The translations under genes were made by a program, and so were the position numbers. 64,000 nt of DNA, taken from NCBI GenBank assembly GCA_032173965.1, contig CM063284.1, positions 118,208,410 through 118,272,409 of the forward strand, given 5' to 3'. Shown one piece after another: positions 49,141 to 60,480 of this stretch. Origin of the DNA: Sitta carolinensis. Lineage: Eukaryota; Chordata; Aves; Passeriformes; Sittidae. The notes beneath the pieces are model-generated. The model was not told the DNA's origin, did no database searches, and saw nothing but the letters and a program-made list of their open reading frames with translations. Within the stretch, counting starts at the first letter, position 1. Every line of letters starts with the position of its first letter.

Positions 49141-51289
49141 AAATTAAGGCTATCCTTGGTACTGCAGTCCATAAAACACAGTGCCAAATTTACCAACATT
49201 TTTTATGGGAAATGACATTAAAGCAGTCGCTTCTATATCTGTGGTAAGCTCCACATATTGTACAGACAGCTCTGAAGTTGCCGTTAGATCTGTCATATGG
49301 TGCAAACAGCTGTCGATGAGCCATGTGAACTGCTTTGACCTCCTGCATGCCATTTTCCTCTGGCTTCCCTTTGACTTTGAGCATGCGGTCTCTTTTACAC
49401 AGCTCACAGGATTGCAAAGCTAAAGTTTTTTTCCCATTTGAAAGGACCAGTGATTTTTCTTGGAGAATACAAATACAAATCAATGGTTTCTCATTTTGAC
49501 ATAAGGGAAATGCTTTTTTTTTCAATGAGCTCTGTTTTCACTCTTGAGACTAGTATAAAGCAACAAGAAGAGGCTCCATTAGAGATGCACGGGGGATTTT
49601 AAGACTCTGCTTCACTTGCCCCCACTTCACATTGTCAAAACATGTAAAAACAAAGGATTTCATTTCACTTACAAAACACATGTCAGTAAGTATACAGCTT
49701 CAGAAGAAGTTTAATTACATGGTGAATTCACAGGTGACAAGGTGCTAGTATTTGTATATATAAAAACTAACTTTGTATGTAGGAAATCACCAAGCTTTCA
49801 GTAGGATATTTCCTTCAACACAAAGAAATTAGGTCTACTACATCTCACATTTATTTAAGGTCAAGAACACCAGTCAGATGAGTACATAGGACCCTGGATT
49901 GACTGAACCAGCCACAGAATAAATACAGAATGTGTCCCTTGAACTGTACATTCCCTTTCTCCTCCTGAACACCACAATGCTGGGGTTTTGACCTGTATCA
50001 TTTTTTCTTTTTTATAGGTTCATTTTATCTGTTTAATATCTGACTGATATAGCTAGGAAGTAAAGTCATCTCTACACAACATGCCTCAAACACCAAGTGA
50101 TCTACTAGGCAGAAATTTAATCAGAAACTTCTGCCCTTTAAGTTCCTCTTGTAGAGAAAGAGGCAGCGTGAAGCCATAGGAATAGAGCAAAGAGCTGTTC
50201 TGGGGAGCTTTACTAAGCCATGATGCAGGGTAGAGCTGGAATTAGGAGCAGTGGATTGCCTTGAAGGCATTTTATGTCAGTTCAGGGAAAATGTCACATG
50301 CCCCAGCTCTGCCCCACCTTCTGCCATGGGCGAAAATGCCCCGGGAGGTTTCAGTGTCAAAGTGCTCAAGTGACATATCCTATGCTCAGGGCATTACTGA
50401 GCAGGATATGATATCAGATGAAGGTCTGGAATCCAAATTTTGCTCCAGTAACCTGTGTGCCTTGCTGAAATCCTGCAAATCTTACACAGGACTGAGCTGT
50501 TTAAGACCAAAGACAAAATTTGTTTTCTTTTGTTTAGACTTAACAGAGCTACATTTCATTTCACTTTCCTTATTTGTACAGCAAAGAAGCAGATTGATAT
50601 TTCAAAACCTTTTCCAAATGTTTATTTTAAGCAGTGATACAGGAACTCTGTATTTTTACATATGGTTAGTGGTGCTGTTTGCAAGTTATCAGTCATCGGT
50701 TTAACTTTTAATCAAAGGGTTTAAAACATTTGTGTATCTTTAAAAGTTTCACACGTATTTAAGTGAAGCTTGATGAGTAGCAAAGTTTTAATTGAGCAGG
50801 TGTTCAGGGATGGATGCACACTTCCTGATAGTCCTCCTTGGGGTTATCCCTGTGTAGCAAGACACTGAGTGGCTGAGAGTACAGGTAGCTGAGAGAAGGT
50901 GTGCTGAAAATGCACCTTATTTAGTACAAAATCTCTAAAGCAAAAAAAACCCAAACAGGAAACAAGGACAGGCTTTGATGATTATAAAAGTTACAAAGAT
51001 AATTCTACAGCTACCATTACACATACTGCATAAATTAGTTTCTCTTCTATTATAATCTTCATGCATTCAAGTTTCCTGGGTTTTTTGTTTTGCTACTGCC
51101 ACTTTCTGATGATTGTCTTTGATCATATTACTTCATTTGAGTTGACTATTTATTCCTCTGCTGCTAGAAACAAAAGAAAAGGATGTAAATAGTGCAAGGA
51201 AATAATCTAAGCCTGGGGGTCTAAAAACCAGCATTTCTGGTTCCTTTTACTTCTCTCCATTTTGGGTCACATATATAATATACATGCCA
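49141..51289. other. non-coding DNA
   Basis: No gene recognised. A 147-codon plus frame (50261-50704) is the longest outside recognised repeats; it is mixed polar then hydrophobic (FFCLDLTELHFISLSLF) with no family I know. Frames at 49150-49525 overlap on both strands. Confidence 0.45.
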
Positions 51290-51299
51290 TACATAGCCT

Positions 51300-51960
51300 T
51301 AGAGACTTTATTCTTATTAGTTAAAATGTCTTAGATTTCGATGCATACACATTACACAGCTAGAGAGACAAGAGCAGGTACTAAACATTCACAGACAAAT
51401 ATGAAGATTTAATTATACAAGCAGTTTTGAAGCCTTGGAATCAATGTATACATACACACACACACACACAGATATATACACATAATTATACATACACTTA
51501 AGGGCAAAGTGATATTAATACTGGATATTGTTTTCTAAGTGACAGTAAAAAATAAGTATATGTCTGTCATATTCAAAAGACAGAATTCAGTTCCTCTAAA
51601 GAGTTAAAATGTAAATACACCAAAAAGTAAATATGAACAATAGATTTAATACAGGAAGAGTTTAAAAAAACTTAACTTCACAAAAATAAAATATATAAAA
51701 GTGGATCCAATTATTTCAAAGTTTCTTGATGTATATAAAATTCTAAACTATTAATAAATATATCTGATAAATAATGATGATAGTCTCCATATTTCTTTGT
51801 TTAATTCTCAGTTTTCTTGCAAGATCTTCTTGAAGTTTGGTTGTAATGGATCATTACGTCCATAATGTGCTCAATGTTGGAGTGAATTTTGAACAGTTTT
51901 TCGGCTGCATACTGTTTTCTTCCAGATAATTTACTGGATTAAAATTAGCAGTGTGAAAAG
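51300..51960 (-). other. possible minus-strand terminal exon with AU-rich 3' UTR
   Basis: Acceptor AG (plus CT at 51961-51962) follows TTTAGATTTCTCTAC. From 51960 one minus frame is open to a TAA at 51854-51856. A second acceptor (TGCTAATTTTAATCCAG, exon from 51933) opens another frame that runs to a TAA at 51801-51803 and encodes an amphipathic helix-like segment KLFKIHSNIEHIMDVMIHY with a basic Cys-containing tail. Beyond the stop the minus strand carries several ATTTA pentamers (near 51769, 51757, 51633 and 51617) and an AATAAA at plus 51307-51312. ORF, AU-rich tract and poly(A) signal in this order are what the last exon of a short-lived mRNA such as a cytokine gene would show. No family is recognised. 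Confidence 0.25.
51454..51470 (+). repeat. (AC)n dinucleotide microsatellite
   Basis: Uninterrupted alternating A and C for about 17 bases, flanked by TATACATAC and GATATATACACAT. Confidence 0.9.
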
Positions 51961-52174
51961 CTGTAGAGAAATCTAAATGCCTGCCAAATCAAAGAAATAA
52001 TCACATTTTTATGAATATTTAATATCATAGTCATGGCAAATAAGGCAAGTAATTAGTACTTACCATAAATTTGCAAAGTATTATTTTATGTAAATGTTAC
52101 ATTCTACTAGTTCGATATGAATTATTCATTGTATTACCAGACAGTGACACAAACCAGCAAACACTAAAATCTAT

Positions 52175-52426
52175 GTGTTATTAGTTTACTTACCTTTAAT
52201 GATGTTGTTTAGAGGGTATTTTTCTGAGATTACTATTTTTTCCCAAATGGGATGGAAACAACAAGAAAGTCATTTAAAGTCACCTACTGCACATTCCAAT
52301 ATTGGAGAAACTCAAGATGCAAATCAACAGAATGCAAGTTCTTTCATGTGTACAGATGAAGAGCTCTCAGCTATGCCTCCAATTGCAAAGACTGCACAGG
52401 TGATTACTATTAATGAAGTATGGTAA
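52175..52426 (+). other. 83-codon plus-strand frame; competing minus-strand exon signal
   Basis: The plus frame (no ATG at its 5' edge; first ATG at 52199) encodes a polar Gln/Ser/Asn/Thr-rich peptide (SNIGETQDANQQNASSF) and would end in a weak donor CACAG|GTGATT. On the minus strand the same region carries a strong donor, TTAAAG|GTAAGT (last exonic base 52194), preceded by a frame with CCFHPIWEKIVISEKYPL and acceptor AGs at 52224-52225 and 52233-52234. That minus exon would be in phase with the 51960 acceptor across an intron of about 230 bases. Neither reading is proven. Confidence 0.2.
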
Positions 52427-54818
52427 AAGCTGTTTATAAAAATAATGGATGTGGGAGAAAAACACACATCTTTACAGATAACCTCCACAGCCCCTCACAG
52501 TCAAGGGGCAGAGTCCTTCGGTCAGGTAACTAAATGATTAAAAGAGAATCTAACCCTGACTATAGTACACAATATCCAAATAGCACTTCAGGACAAAAAG
52601 ACAACCCCCCCCCCCCCCCATCTTATCTACAGGTGTGGGTGATCATCTGTCTTTCAAGGCTTGACTGCTAAACTTTCCTTGATTCCTACAAAAATTGGTT
52701 CCTTTTCCTGATTTGTCTTCAGCACCTACTGATCCCTGAAAGCATCAATCATCATCGTGCTTCCAGCATTACAGTTTATTAAATGGCCAATACCACTTAA
52801 ACCCCTTTTTCCATTTTAAATATAATCTCCATCTCCTTCTGGTGTTAGTAAAACCTTTCACTTTATTGTAACTGTCAAATTTTCACTGATACTCCTTTAG
52901 AATCACCAATATAGAGAGCTACTCAACACTAATTTCTACAACATACACCCCTTTGCAATTACCTTATGATGTGAAAAATAACCAATAACTTCCTCATACA
53001 TCTTTCACCTACCAAACTATTTTATTGAATCTTGATGAACAGCATCTGACTGTTTTTCTCGTAAAAAGCAAGTCTTCTCCAAACAGTAAATCTTTCAGTC
53101 TAAATAAATTACATCCACTTCTTGTCAGCTTGCTATGCAACAAACTTACCAAAATTAAAAACAGCTTATGACATTCCCTTCTTTGGTAAACCCATGCACA
53201 TTTCCTGCAGACAATTTTGATCTACTCTAGTATTCATCTCTCCTAGGATAAACCAATTATTTGCTCATGAGACTTTCAGACTAATTGGTTCTGGAGACAA
53301 ATTCTCACAAAAAAAAATTCTGGTGTTTCCTACACAATGAAAAAATATATTGGTCTTTTGCATCACAATTCAATTTAGACCTACCACAGTACACTTGGGA
53401 TCTACCAAGGGACATTATAACTTTCAGTGTCTGCCTCACTCCTCACCTCTCTGGCAGTGTCTATGGGCAATAGGGTTCAGAGTACACCGACGAAAAGCAA
53501 ATGTTGTGATTCTATTTTTTTTTTTTTAAATTCATCAAAGCAGCAAAGAGTTTTCCTAATAGAACTCTGAATAATGAAAATGTCAACTACCTGCATGCAG
53601 TAAAAAGCAATGTTACCATCTTTGGACAGAGGTTGGAGCAACTGGAGTAGTTATTTTACTTGTGGTAGGTAAATCAGATTACAGGCTGGTAGAGGTAGTT
53701 CTTTCTGAGCCTTTGGCACCTCTGAATCAGGAATTTGTTAGTATGAGCAACTGTGGTCTAAATTTTGTCTATTTTATTTAGATACAGTGTTCCTTATGGA
53801 ATTTTAACTTTGTGTTACTTGTGCTTTTCACTGATTGGTACCTGGAGTTTTGTGCAGCAGAGGCAAACTTTAGCCTTTCATGCTATCACTACAATTGTAG
53901 GTGTGACTTTGAATAATGTCATGCTAAGGCACACACCAACCATGACATCTCTACAGCTTCTAGTGTATTACACAAAATTAAAAACATTGCATTTCCAGAG
54001 AACTGAAACACAAGGATTTTAGCTAGGGGAGAGGATGAATATCAGATGTGGCTTCATAAAATGAACTATTTCGAAGTACTGAGGAAAAGGTGCTGCTACA
54101 ATAGCTGCTCACTATGAGCTCATGGTTTCATGCTGTTCCTGGGAAAGTGCATCAAGGAACTGGCAGCTAAGCTTCCAGTATTAGAAGCAGTTTTAGAAAC
54201 CACAGCTCAGTATCCCCCATTTTATATAAAAGCTTGCCAGCTGGCAAGTGGGAGGAAGGAAATTTCTTGTCCTTGTGGGTGGTTTGGACTATGCACCAGT
54301 AAACCATCAGTCTTTACACTAACAAAACTCTCATCAGTCTTGGAAGTTGCATGTTTTTCCTTAAAATCACCTTTGTATAACCTATTTTATTTAGGTTCAA
54401 ATATATTTCCACCCCCAAGTAAGCAAGTTAGCTGGGTCTGTAGAAAGCATAAACAGATCCAATGATCAAAAGCTCACAGTGGAGAATCCTTCAACCCTTG
54501 ACTCTTTCACCCTTTGGTATGGACTCTCCTGCACCCCAGTCCAGCCCCCTCTCCCCCGATCATAATGATAAGCAACATGTGCAAAACATCCAATTAAAAG
54601 CAAAATTTAAAGTGATGATAGAGAAGAACACAGCACAATGGACAGCAAAAATGTGGTTCACATAAATGTTTGGTTTTAGCTTTAATATTTTAAACAAACA
54701 TTTCCTTCCACTTAGACTCATCCTAATCTGCAATCTCCACCTGGTGTTTTTCAAACCAGATGGAAATGTAAATTATTTAAAATCATGAAATTCCATTAGC
54801 AGTTGGGCTTAAGTGCTT
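52427..54818. other. AT-rich non-coding DNA with simple repeats
   Basis: It contains C15 at 52605-52619 and T13 at 53515-53527. A 111-codon plus frame (54130-54465) shows no domain. No repeat family is recognised. Confidence 0.5.
52605..52619 (+). repeat. poly(C), 15 bases
   Basis: Uninterrupted C15. The minus strand is G15, a potential quadruplex or slippage site. Confidence 0.95.
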
Positions 54819-54870
54819 AAAAAAAAAAAAAAAAAAAAAAAGGAAAAAAAGAAAAAAAGAGGAAGAAATA
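54819..54870 (+). repeat. poly(A) and A-rich tract
   Basis: A22 (54819-54840) followed by GG-A7-G-A7-GAGG-type purines. The sequence after it, to about 55130, is more GC-rich with frames open on both strands. No recognisable retroelement body lies upstream. Confidence 0.9.
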
Positions 54871-57232
54871 CAACTTTTCAGGGTTCCAGAAGGCGACTGC
54901 GCCACCCATTGTGTGTGGCTGTGGCCACAGAGCAGGGTCTGGGAGTGCTCTGCTCTGTGCATGCTCTGGCTGAGCTCTGAGCCCTGGTGGAGAAGACCTA
55001 GATCCAAGTCATGGCTGAGATTTGCACTGCAGCAACACCTGCAGCTCACTCATTCCCACAGCAGAAAGAGTGTGACCTCTGGAGAGCCTGCGAAGCAGAC
55101 ATCCATTTCACCTCCAAACTGCTTCAAGCAATGCTACCTACTTTGCTTCTGTTCCATGGGGAGAAAGAATTTTCCAAAACTGTTTTTTTTCCCAAAGTGC
55201 AACCAATGTCCATGTGATGTCTGTTCATTCCTCTTAGTAGCATAAAAGCCTGTGAAGAAACCCCATGTAAAGAACATGTCTGCATGAACAAATACCACAA
55301 TGAAATAAGAAGGACACAAAGAAGAGAACACAAACCAACTTCATCTTTCTATATGCAGGATTTTTGGCCATGACAACTAATAATAAAAATTACATTTGAG
55401 GGCATAGTGTTCTTTTATTTATTCTCTTTATTGAGGCCTTGTATAAAAGGTGACTAACAAGAAGCAAAGGCTGATGCTGTTGAGGTGACTCACAGCTCTC
55501 AGGTGCATCGTGAAACAGAAGCCTACAGCCACTAACACCCAGAGGCTGAGTCACTGGATCTTTGCAGCTCCATCTCCCTTTAACTTGATTGAGTTCTGCC
55601 AACCAACATCACCCTCTGCTGAATTCCCTATTGCCCTGCACAGCAAGAAATCAAGCAGAGACCTCTTTACCACTGGCTGAAGGACTTTCTTCTTGCACTT
55701 TCAATACCAGATTTTGTGAGATGGCAGCTCTCTGACTGATTACTGTTTGCTTGGATTATCTAGTGTTCGGCCACATCATACTATAAAAAATATCTCTAAA
55801 GCTCAATTATATTAATTAACGTACAAGAACTTCAAAGTATGTACAAAATGTGTAAGAAGGTATATGTACAAGAATATATCCAGTGGCACGGATATAGTCT
55901 ATTCACACTCCGTAATAACCTATATATATGCACCATTTACAAAATCCACACCAGACATACCCATTCTGGCTCTGTTATTGAACTTCAGTTATTAACAAGC
56001 ATACTATTCTCACTAACTTTGCAGCTTCAGCTGGATGGTAACTACACCTCCATCTTTAATCCCACTTTCACTGACCAGGGGAAAACAGCTGGATTTATTA
56101 ATTGCTCATGGACCAAATTTACTGAAGGAGACTTAGGCACTGTAACATTATCCTAACAGTCTTATTTTGGATCCAGAACTCTGTGAGAGATGGCTGTGGC
56201 TCCCTTGCAAGGCAGGAGGAGAATGTGATGCTTGTGAAGGGAGTTCACAAGAGTCAGCGTGTTGAGTGACTGCTAATGCACCTCTTACACCTTGGACTCT
56301 CAGGGTACTGACCCGGTGCAAGCATTCCCCTGAGGTGGCACAGATATCTACGCTTGGTTTGGACCACAGATCTGATTTTAGGTCTAGTCTAACAGAAAAT
56401 TGCTACATGTGAAATCTTAAGCCTTACAATCAAAGGATACAGCAGATTGTTAAGGGCATTGGATATATGGGTGGCAAGTGAGCAAGGAGCTGGGGTCCCA
56501 GGTTTGATTTTAAGTTCTTTGTTTGAAACTCTGAGTTTGGCCTTCTGTTTGTACATTGCCTAGTCTGGTATGAGACCTGTCAGCTACAAGTTTACAGACT
56601 CTGTGAAACCCAGAGAAATTGTTTAATAACGATCTTATTTACTGTGGGAAGAATCACTTTGGATTTTTTCTTGGTTTGTGCCTTCACACCATTTCTGCAA
56701 ATCTTTTATGCCCTTAGTGCTTGGGCCAATGTAATAGAAAGACTTCCCTAAAAAATCTTTTACTTTGCTCTTACCTCTAAAATATTGGCTAAGGAAAAAA
56801 CTCCTGAGTCACAGATATGATCCTCTACAGAGCACTACCTACCATTGGAATTGATGATATTTCATACCATTGGAAAAGAAAACCCTTTCATAGGGAGAAA
56901 ACATATTAAATATTGTAGCACTGAAAGCACCCAGAAGTGGCAATGTAATCAATAATCCAAATTTTAGTATCTCCAAACAAATTTCAGAGTTGCTGCCTTA
57001 TGGAACACAGGGCTGGTTGCTTCATATGGCTCCACTCTTCTCTGCCCTGCTCCTTTTTCCCATTACATCATTTAAATTCTGGGGATGTTCTTGTCATGGC
57101 TTTTTCTCTCTCTGATTTCAAAGAATGAACCTGGGGCTTCTGATCAGGGTGGAGAAGCAAAGAGAAAAAAAACATTCCTATAACAAAGAGAATTCTGTCA
57201 AAACACATTTTGAAATATAGAGTATTTTATAT
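54871..57232. other. non-coding DNA
   Basis: No gene recognised. Overlapping frames at 54913-55333 and a 105-codon plus frame at 55839-56156 have no domain. Confidence 0.5.
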
Positions 57233-57255
57233 GTATACCTATTTTATAGGTATAC
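57233..57255. repeat. perfect inverted repeat, 10-bp arms, 3-base loop
   Basis: GTATACCTAT (57233-57242) and ATAGGTATAC (57246-57255) are exact complements separated by TTT. It can fold into a 10-bp hairpin or act as a palindromic protein site. Too short for a microRNA precursor. Confidence 0.95.
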
Positions 57256-58184
57256 CTCTATTGTACTTGTTGCAGTTTAAGCAAAGAGAACTGTATTCAC
57301 TGTATGGATCCTGTGGGTGATAGCTCTTGTTGCACAGAAATTGGTGGGACTAAATGTCTCAGTGTTTGCTGAGTTCCTCAGAAGGGCTTTGCAGCCTGCA
57401 TGGAGCTTTCTTTTATGTCACCAGGAGCATCCAGGCAAGCCAGTTTAAAACCAGCTAGGATTTCTGTACTGCAGTCAGCTCAGCTGCAGAGTAACTGCAG
57501 TGTAGTGTCTCCTCCCATGCAAAACAAGTAACTCTATGTCATTAATTTTCTATAAGCTTGCATGCCCCACAGGTAGTCCAAAATTATCCTGCTTCATGGA
57601 AAGTCATCAGCCATCTGCACCAGAGTGAATGGCATTCAGCGTGAGAGAGGTCCCATCTGGGAGTAAGTCTTCCTCTCATTCTCATCTGAGACTTTCCTTC
57701 TTCCTTTAACAAAACCCAGAGAAGCCATCAAAAAGTACTCAGAAATTTCCATAGCTTTATAAAGTTTCTTCTGTACTCTCTGTGTAGAACAGCCTGCAAT
57801 ATTTGGGGGTAACTCCCTTTTGGGGGTAGAGACTCAAGAAATTCTGTCAGTTTGGCCACAGCCCCCAGGGACAAACTCTGCTGTGGCTCCTTTATCATCA
57901 ACCTGCTGATGATGCCAAAGGTAAAGAGGCAAAGAAGGTCAGATTGGGGTTGTAATGTCTGTAACCTTGTATTCAGAATTGCAGAAAGAGAAAGCTTCTC
58001 TCCACTGCTTTAAGGAGATCAGAATTAGGGAGGGATTCCCCTCCAACCCATGTGAATCAGAGAGCAATGCAACTTGGACAGGTCATCCTTCTTAAAGCAA
58101 ACACAGCTATGAGATCAGGTGATGCTACTCATCACACACAAATTCTAACAAATTCTCTAAACATGGAAGTGAGCAGGTAAAGCA
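57256..58184. other. non-coding DNA
   Basis: Nothing recognised. Confidence 0.5.
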
Positions 58185-58540
58185 CCCTCTTCCATGGCTT
58201 CACTGTTCTCATGATGAAACAGTTTTTCCTCATATCCACTAGGATATGTTTTTCCTTATTATTTTCTCTCCTTCCAATGTCCTTTGTCCTTTCAGAACAC
58301 ACTGCTGTAAATTCCTGTCTCCATCTTCTTGATAAACTCTTGATTGATTCTGGTACCCTTTTGATAGGTGCCCCAGAAGCCATGTCCTCTCAAGGCTGAA
58401 TGAACCCAGTCTCCTCAGCCTCTCTTCACAGGACAGGTGCTCCAGCTCCTGACAACCTCCATGGCCCCTTGCAGAATTCACTTCAGTTTACTGATGGGCA
58501 TGCCCAAAACTGGATTCATTCATTAAGCCACTAGGAAGAT
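58185..58540 (-). mobile_element. CR1 LINE internal/3' fragment, minus strand
   Basis: The minus frame 58481-58239 preserves the conserved CR1 ORF2 C-terminal segment LEHLSCEERLRRLGSFSLE. The plus-strand text shows the reverse of the CR1 3' region: 'cagtctcctcagcctctcttcac', 'ctccagctcctgacaacctccatggcccc', 'cagtttttcctcatatcc'. The extreme 3' end and most of ORF2 are missing, so it is a fragment of an old insertion. Confidence 0.88.
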
Positions 58541-60179
58541 CAGAAGGAGCCAAAGCAGAGAGGCATTCAGGGAACTTTCTACAGTTTTGACTGTGTATTT
58601 CCCTGACCTGTTTGACATATTTCAATGTGAAATCATAAATGATGGCACCCTCGGGATGCAATAACTTATCCCCTTCTGGCTAACCAGGAAACCAGGAACC
58701 AGCAGAATGCACACATCTTTTTCTGGTGTAGGTTAGTTGTAGCCAGTTAGGAACCTGCACACAGCTGGTCTCTCTGGTAAGCTGGTGAGTAAAGCCCATT
58801 AACCTTCAACTTTAGTTTATCTGCTCAGTCTGATTAATCTGACCAATGAATGTGAATTAATTTCAGTGCTGTCTCCCTTCCTCCTTTCCTGCATTGCCTT
58901 TCAGTTCTTTATTCCTCTAAGCTAGCCAAACCTTTTCTTCCTCCTTCCTCTGCCATCTTCTACTCTGTAACTCTGTGGTAACTCATGCAGCAATTGTCAG
59001 CATCCCCTTATCCTCAACATGCAGTTTGAATCTAATCCATTTCAGCCACTATTGTTTCATTGGATCTGGGGCCACTAACCTCTTCAGTTTTGACCAATGT
59101 CTAGAGTAAGGGGGCTTCTTGGTTTTCTCCATAGGAAACACTGTTATTTAAAATAACAAGAGGTGTCACAGATTAAGTGTATGTATTACTATGGCTGTAT
59201 CTTGAAGATAGGGCCAGTACAATGATGCTAAGGGTGGGTTCCTATTCAGATTGAGGGACCTGAAGTTAGCTGCAGCATGGACCAAAACTCCCTTTGCAAA
59301 AAGTGGGTAGCTGAAATACTTAAGGCTGTGAGCTTCCCACATACAGCTGCAGGCTGGTTTTCCCACATACCCTGCAGGCTATTTTTTCTCAAATCAAATC
59401 CTACCTGAAGGATTTAAAAACTGGCTTTATATAACTTCAAATTTTCCTTTCATACTACAGACACAGGAAAGAAGGGCCAATGTTAAGTAATTACACTTTT
59501 CGTGCTAGCTCAGGTCTCCTAGTGGCTTGCTCCAAATACCAAACCTTGCTCCCTTAAGATGCTAAATGCAGCAGATCAGATCCATTTAAAAATGTTTCTC
59601 AGAGCTCCCACATGCTTTGCATTTCTGCTGCAGGCCAACTGTGGCACAAGACCCTCCAGAGGCTTCCAGCACACCAGGGTCCCCAGTCCTGAGGGCACAT
59701 CAGTGAACACAGACTCCACCAGGGGAATCAAACCCCACCTCAGGCAGTGAGTGGGGATCACCCCCAGCAGGTCCCAAGGAGAGCTTTACCAACAAATGGA
59801 GGCAGAAAAGGGCTCCCAGGTGAAGGGGTCTGGCTAAGCAGTTGACTGGGGCACAATACCAAGGGAGAAAGAATGCACCCTCTCCAGTAGTCACTGTGCT
59901 GTCTTTTTTTGTTTTCTTATTTGTTTGGGTCCAGTGCAATTCAGTTCCAGATGAGACCACATTCAGAGCCAGGGGACTAAAGCAGTTTCCGGTTAAACAA
60001 AAAACATTCAAAGTTAATAAACAAATCAGGGCAAATGAGAAGAAATAGATTCATGTATTAAAGCTGTATTAAGAGAGCAAAGAGAAAACAAATAATTCTC
60101 TGTCTGCCACAAGCTTCACTTTAACTGAACGCTATTGGAAAAGAAATGCTGTTGGTCCCCAATGCAAAAGTGGAAGGGG
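58541..60179. other. non-coding DNA
   Basis: No gene recognised. Around 59560-60010, frames on both strands (to 103 codons) are open in moderately GC-rich sequence without motifs. Confidence 0.45.
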
Positions 60180-60480
60180 TGGGAAGGTTACGTGGGGAGA
60201 AGAAGAAATCGCTTTATTTCTATCACGATGCACTAAGATATAAATACAATCAAAAGGGGTTAATCTAATCCTTTGTGAAGCACTGAGTCAGAGAACAAGA
60301 CAAAAACAAATCTGTGATCTGGAACTTCCTGAGCACCCACTCAGGGTGGATTAATGAGGAGTACACGGCTGTGAAATTACGTGCCCTCTGAGTCAGGAAA
60401 ATGGTCCTAGTGGTGCATGACCTTGAAATGAGGGGAAGCAAACTTCACCTGATCCACAATTATAAAGACCTAAAAGGAGG
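60180..60480. promoter_or_regulatory. enhancer-like segment with AP-1/MAF-type sites
   Basis: Two TGAGTCA sites (CACTGAGTCAGAGAA near 60284 and TCTGAGTCAGGAA near 60389) lie about 100 bases apart. Between and around them are GGATTAATGAGG, AATTACGTGCC, AATCGCTTTATTTC and GGGGTTAATCTAATCC (paired bicoid/OTX-type TAATC cores). No frame spans the block. Motif content and CpG-containing cores suggest a constrained regulatory element. Confidence 0.3.

Noticed and set aside
50261..50704. 147-codon plus-strand frame as a gene
   Set aside because: No recognisable domain, no splice context and no codon bias. A frame this long is possible by chance in 64 kb; kept only as a note in the block description.
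57233..57255. microRNA precursor
   Set aside because: The stem is only 10 bp and flanking sequence does not extend the pairing.
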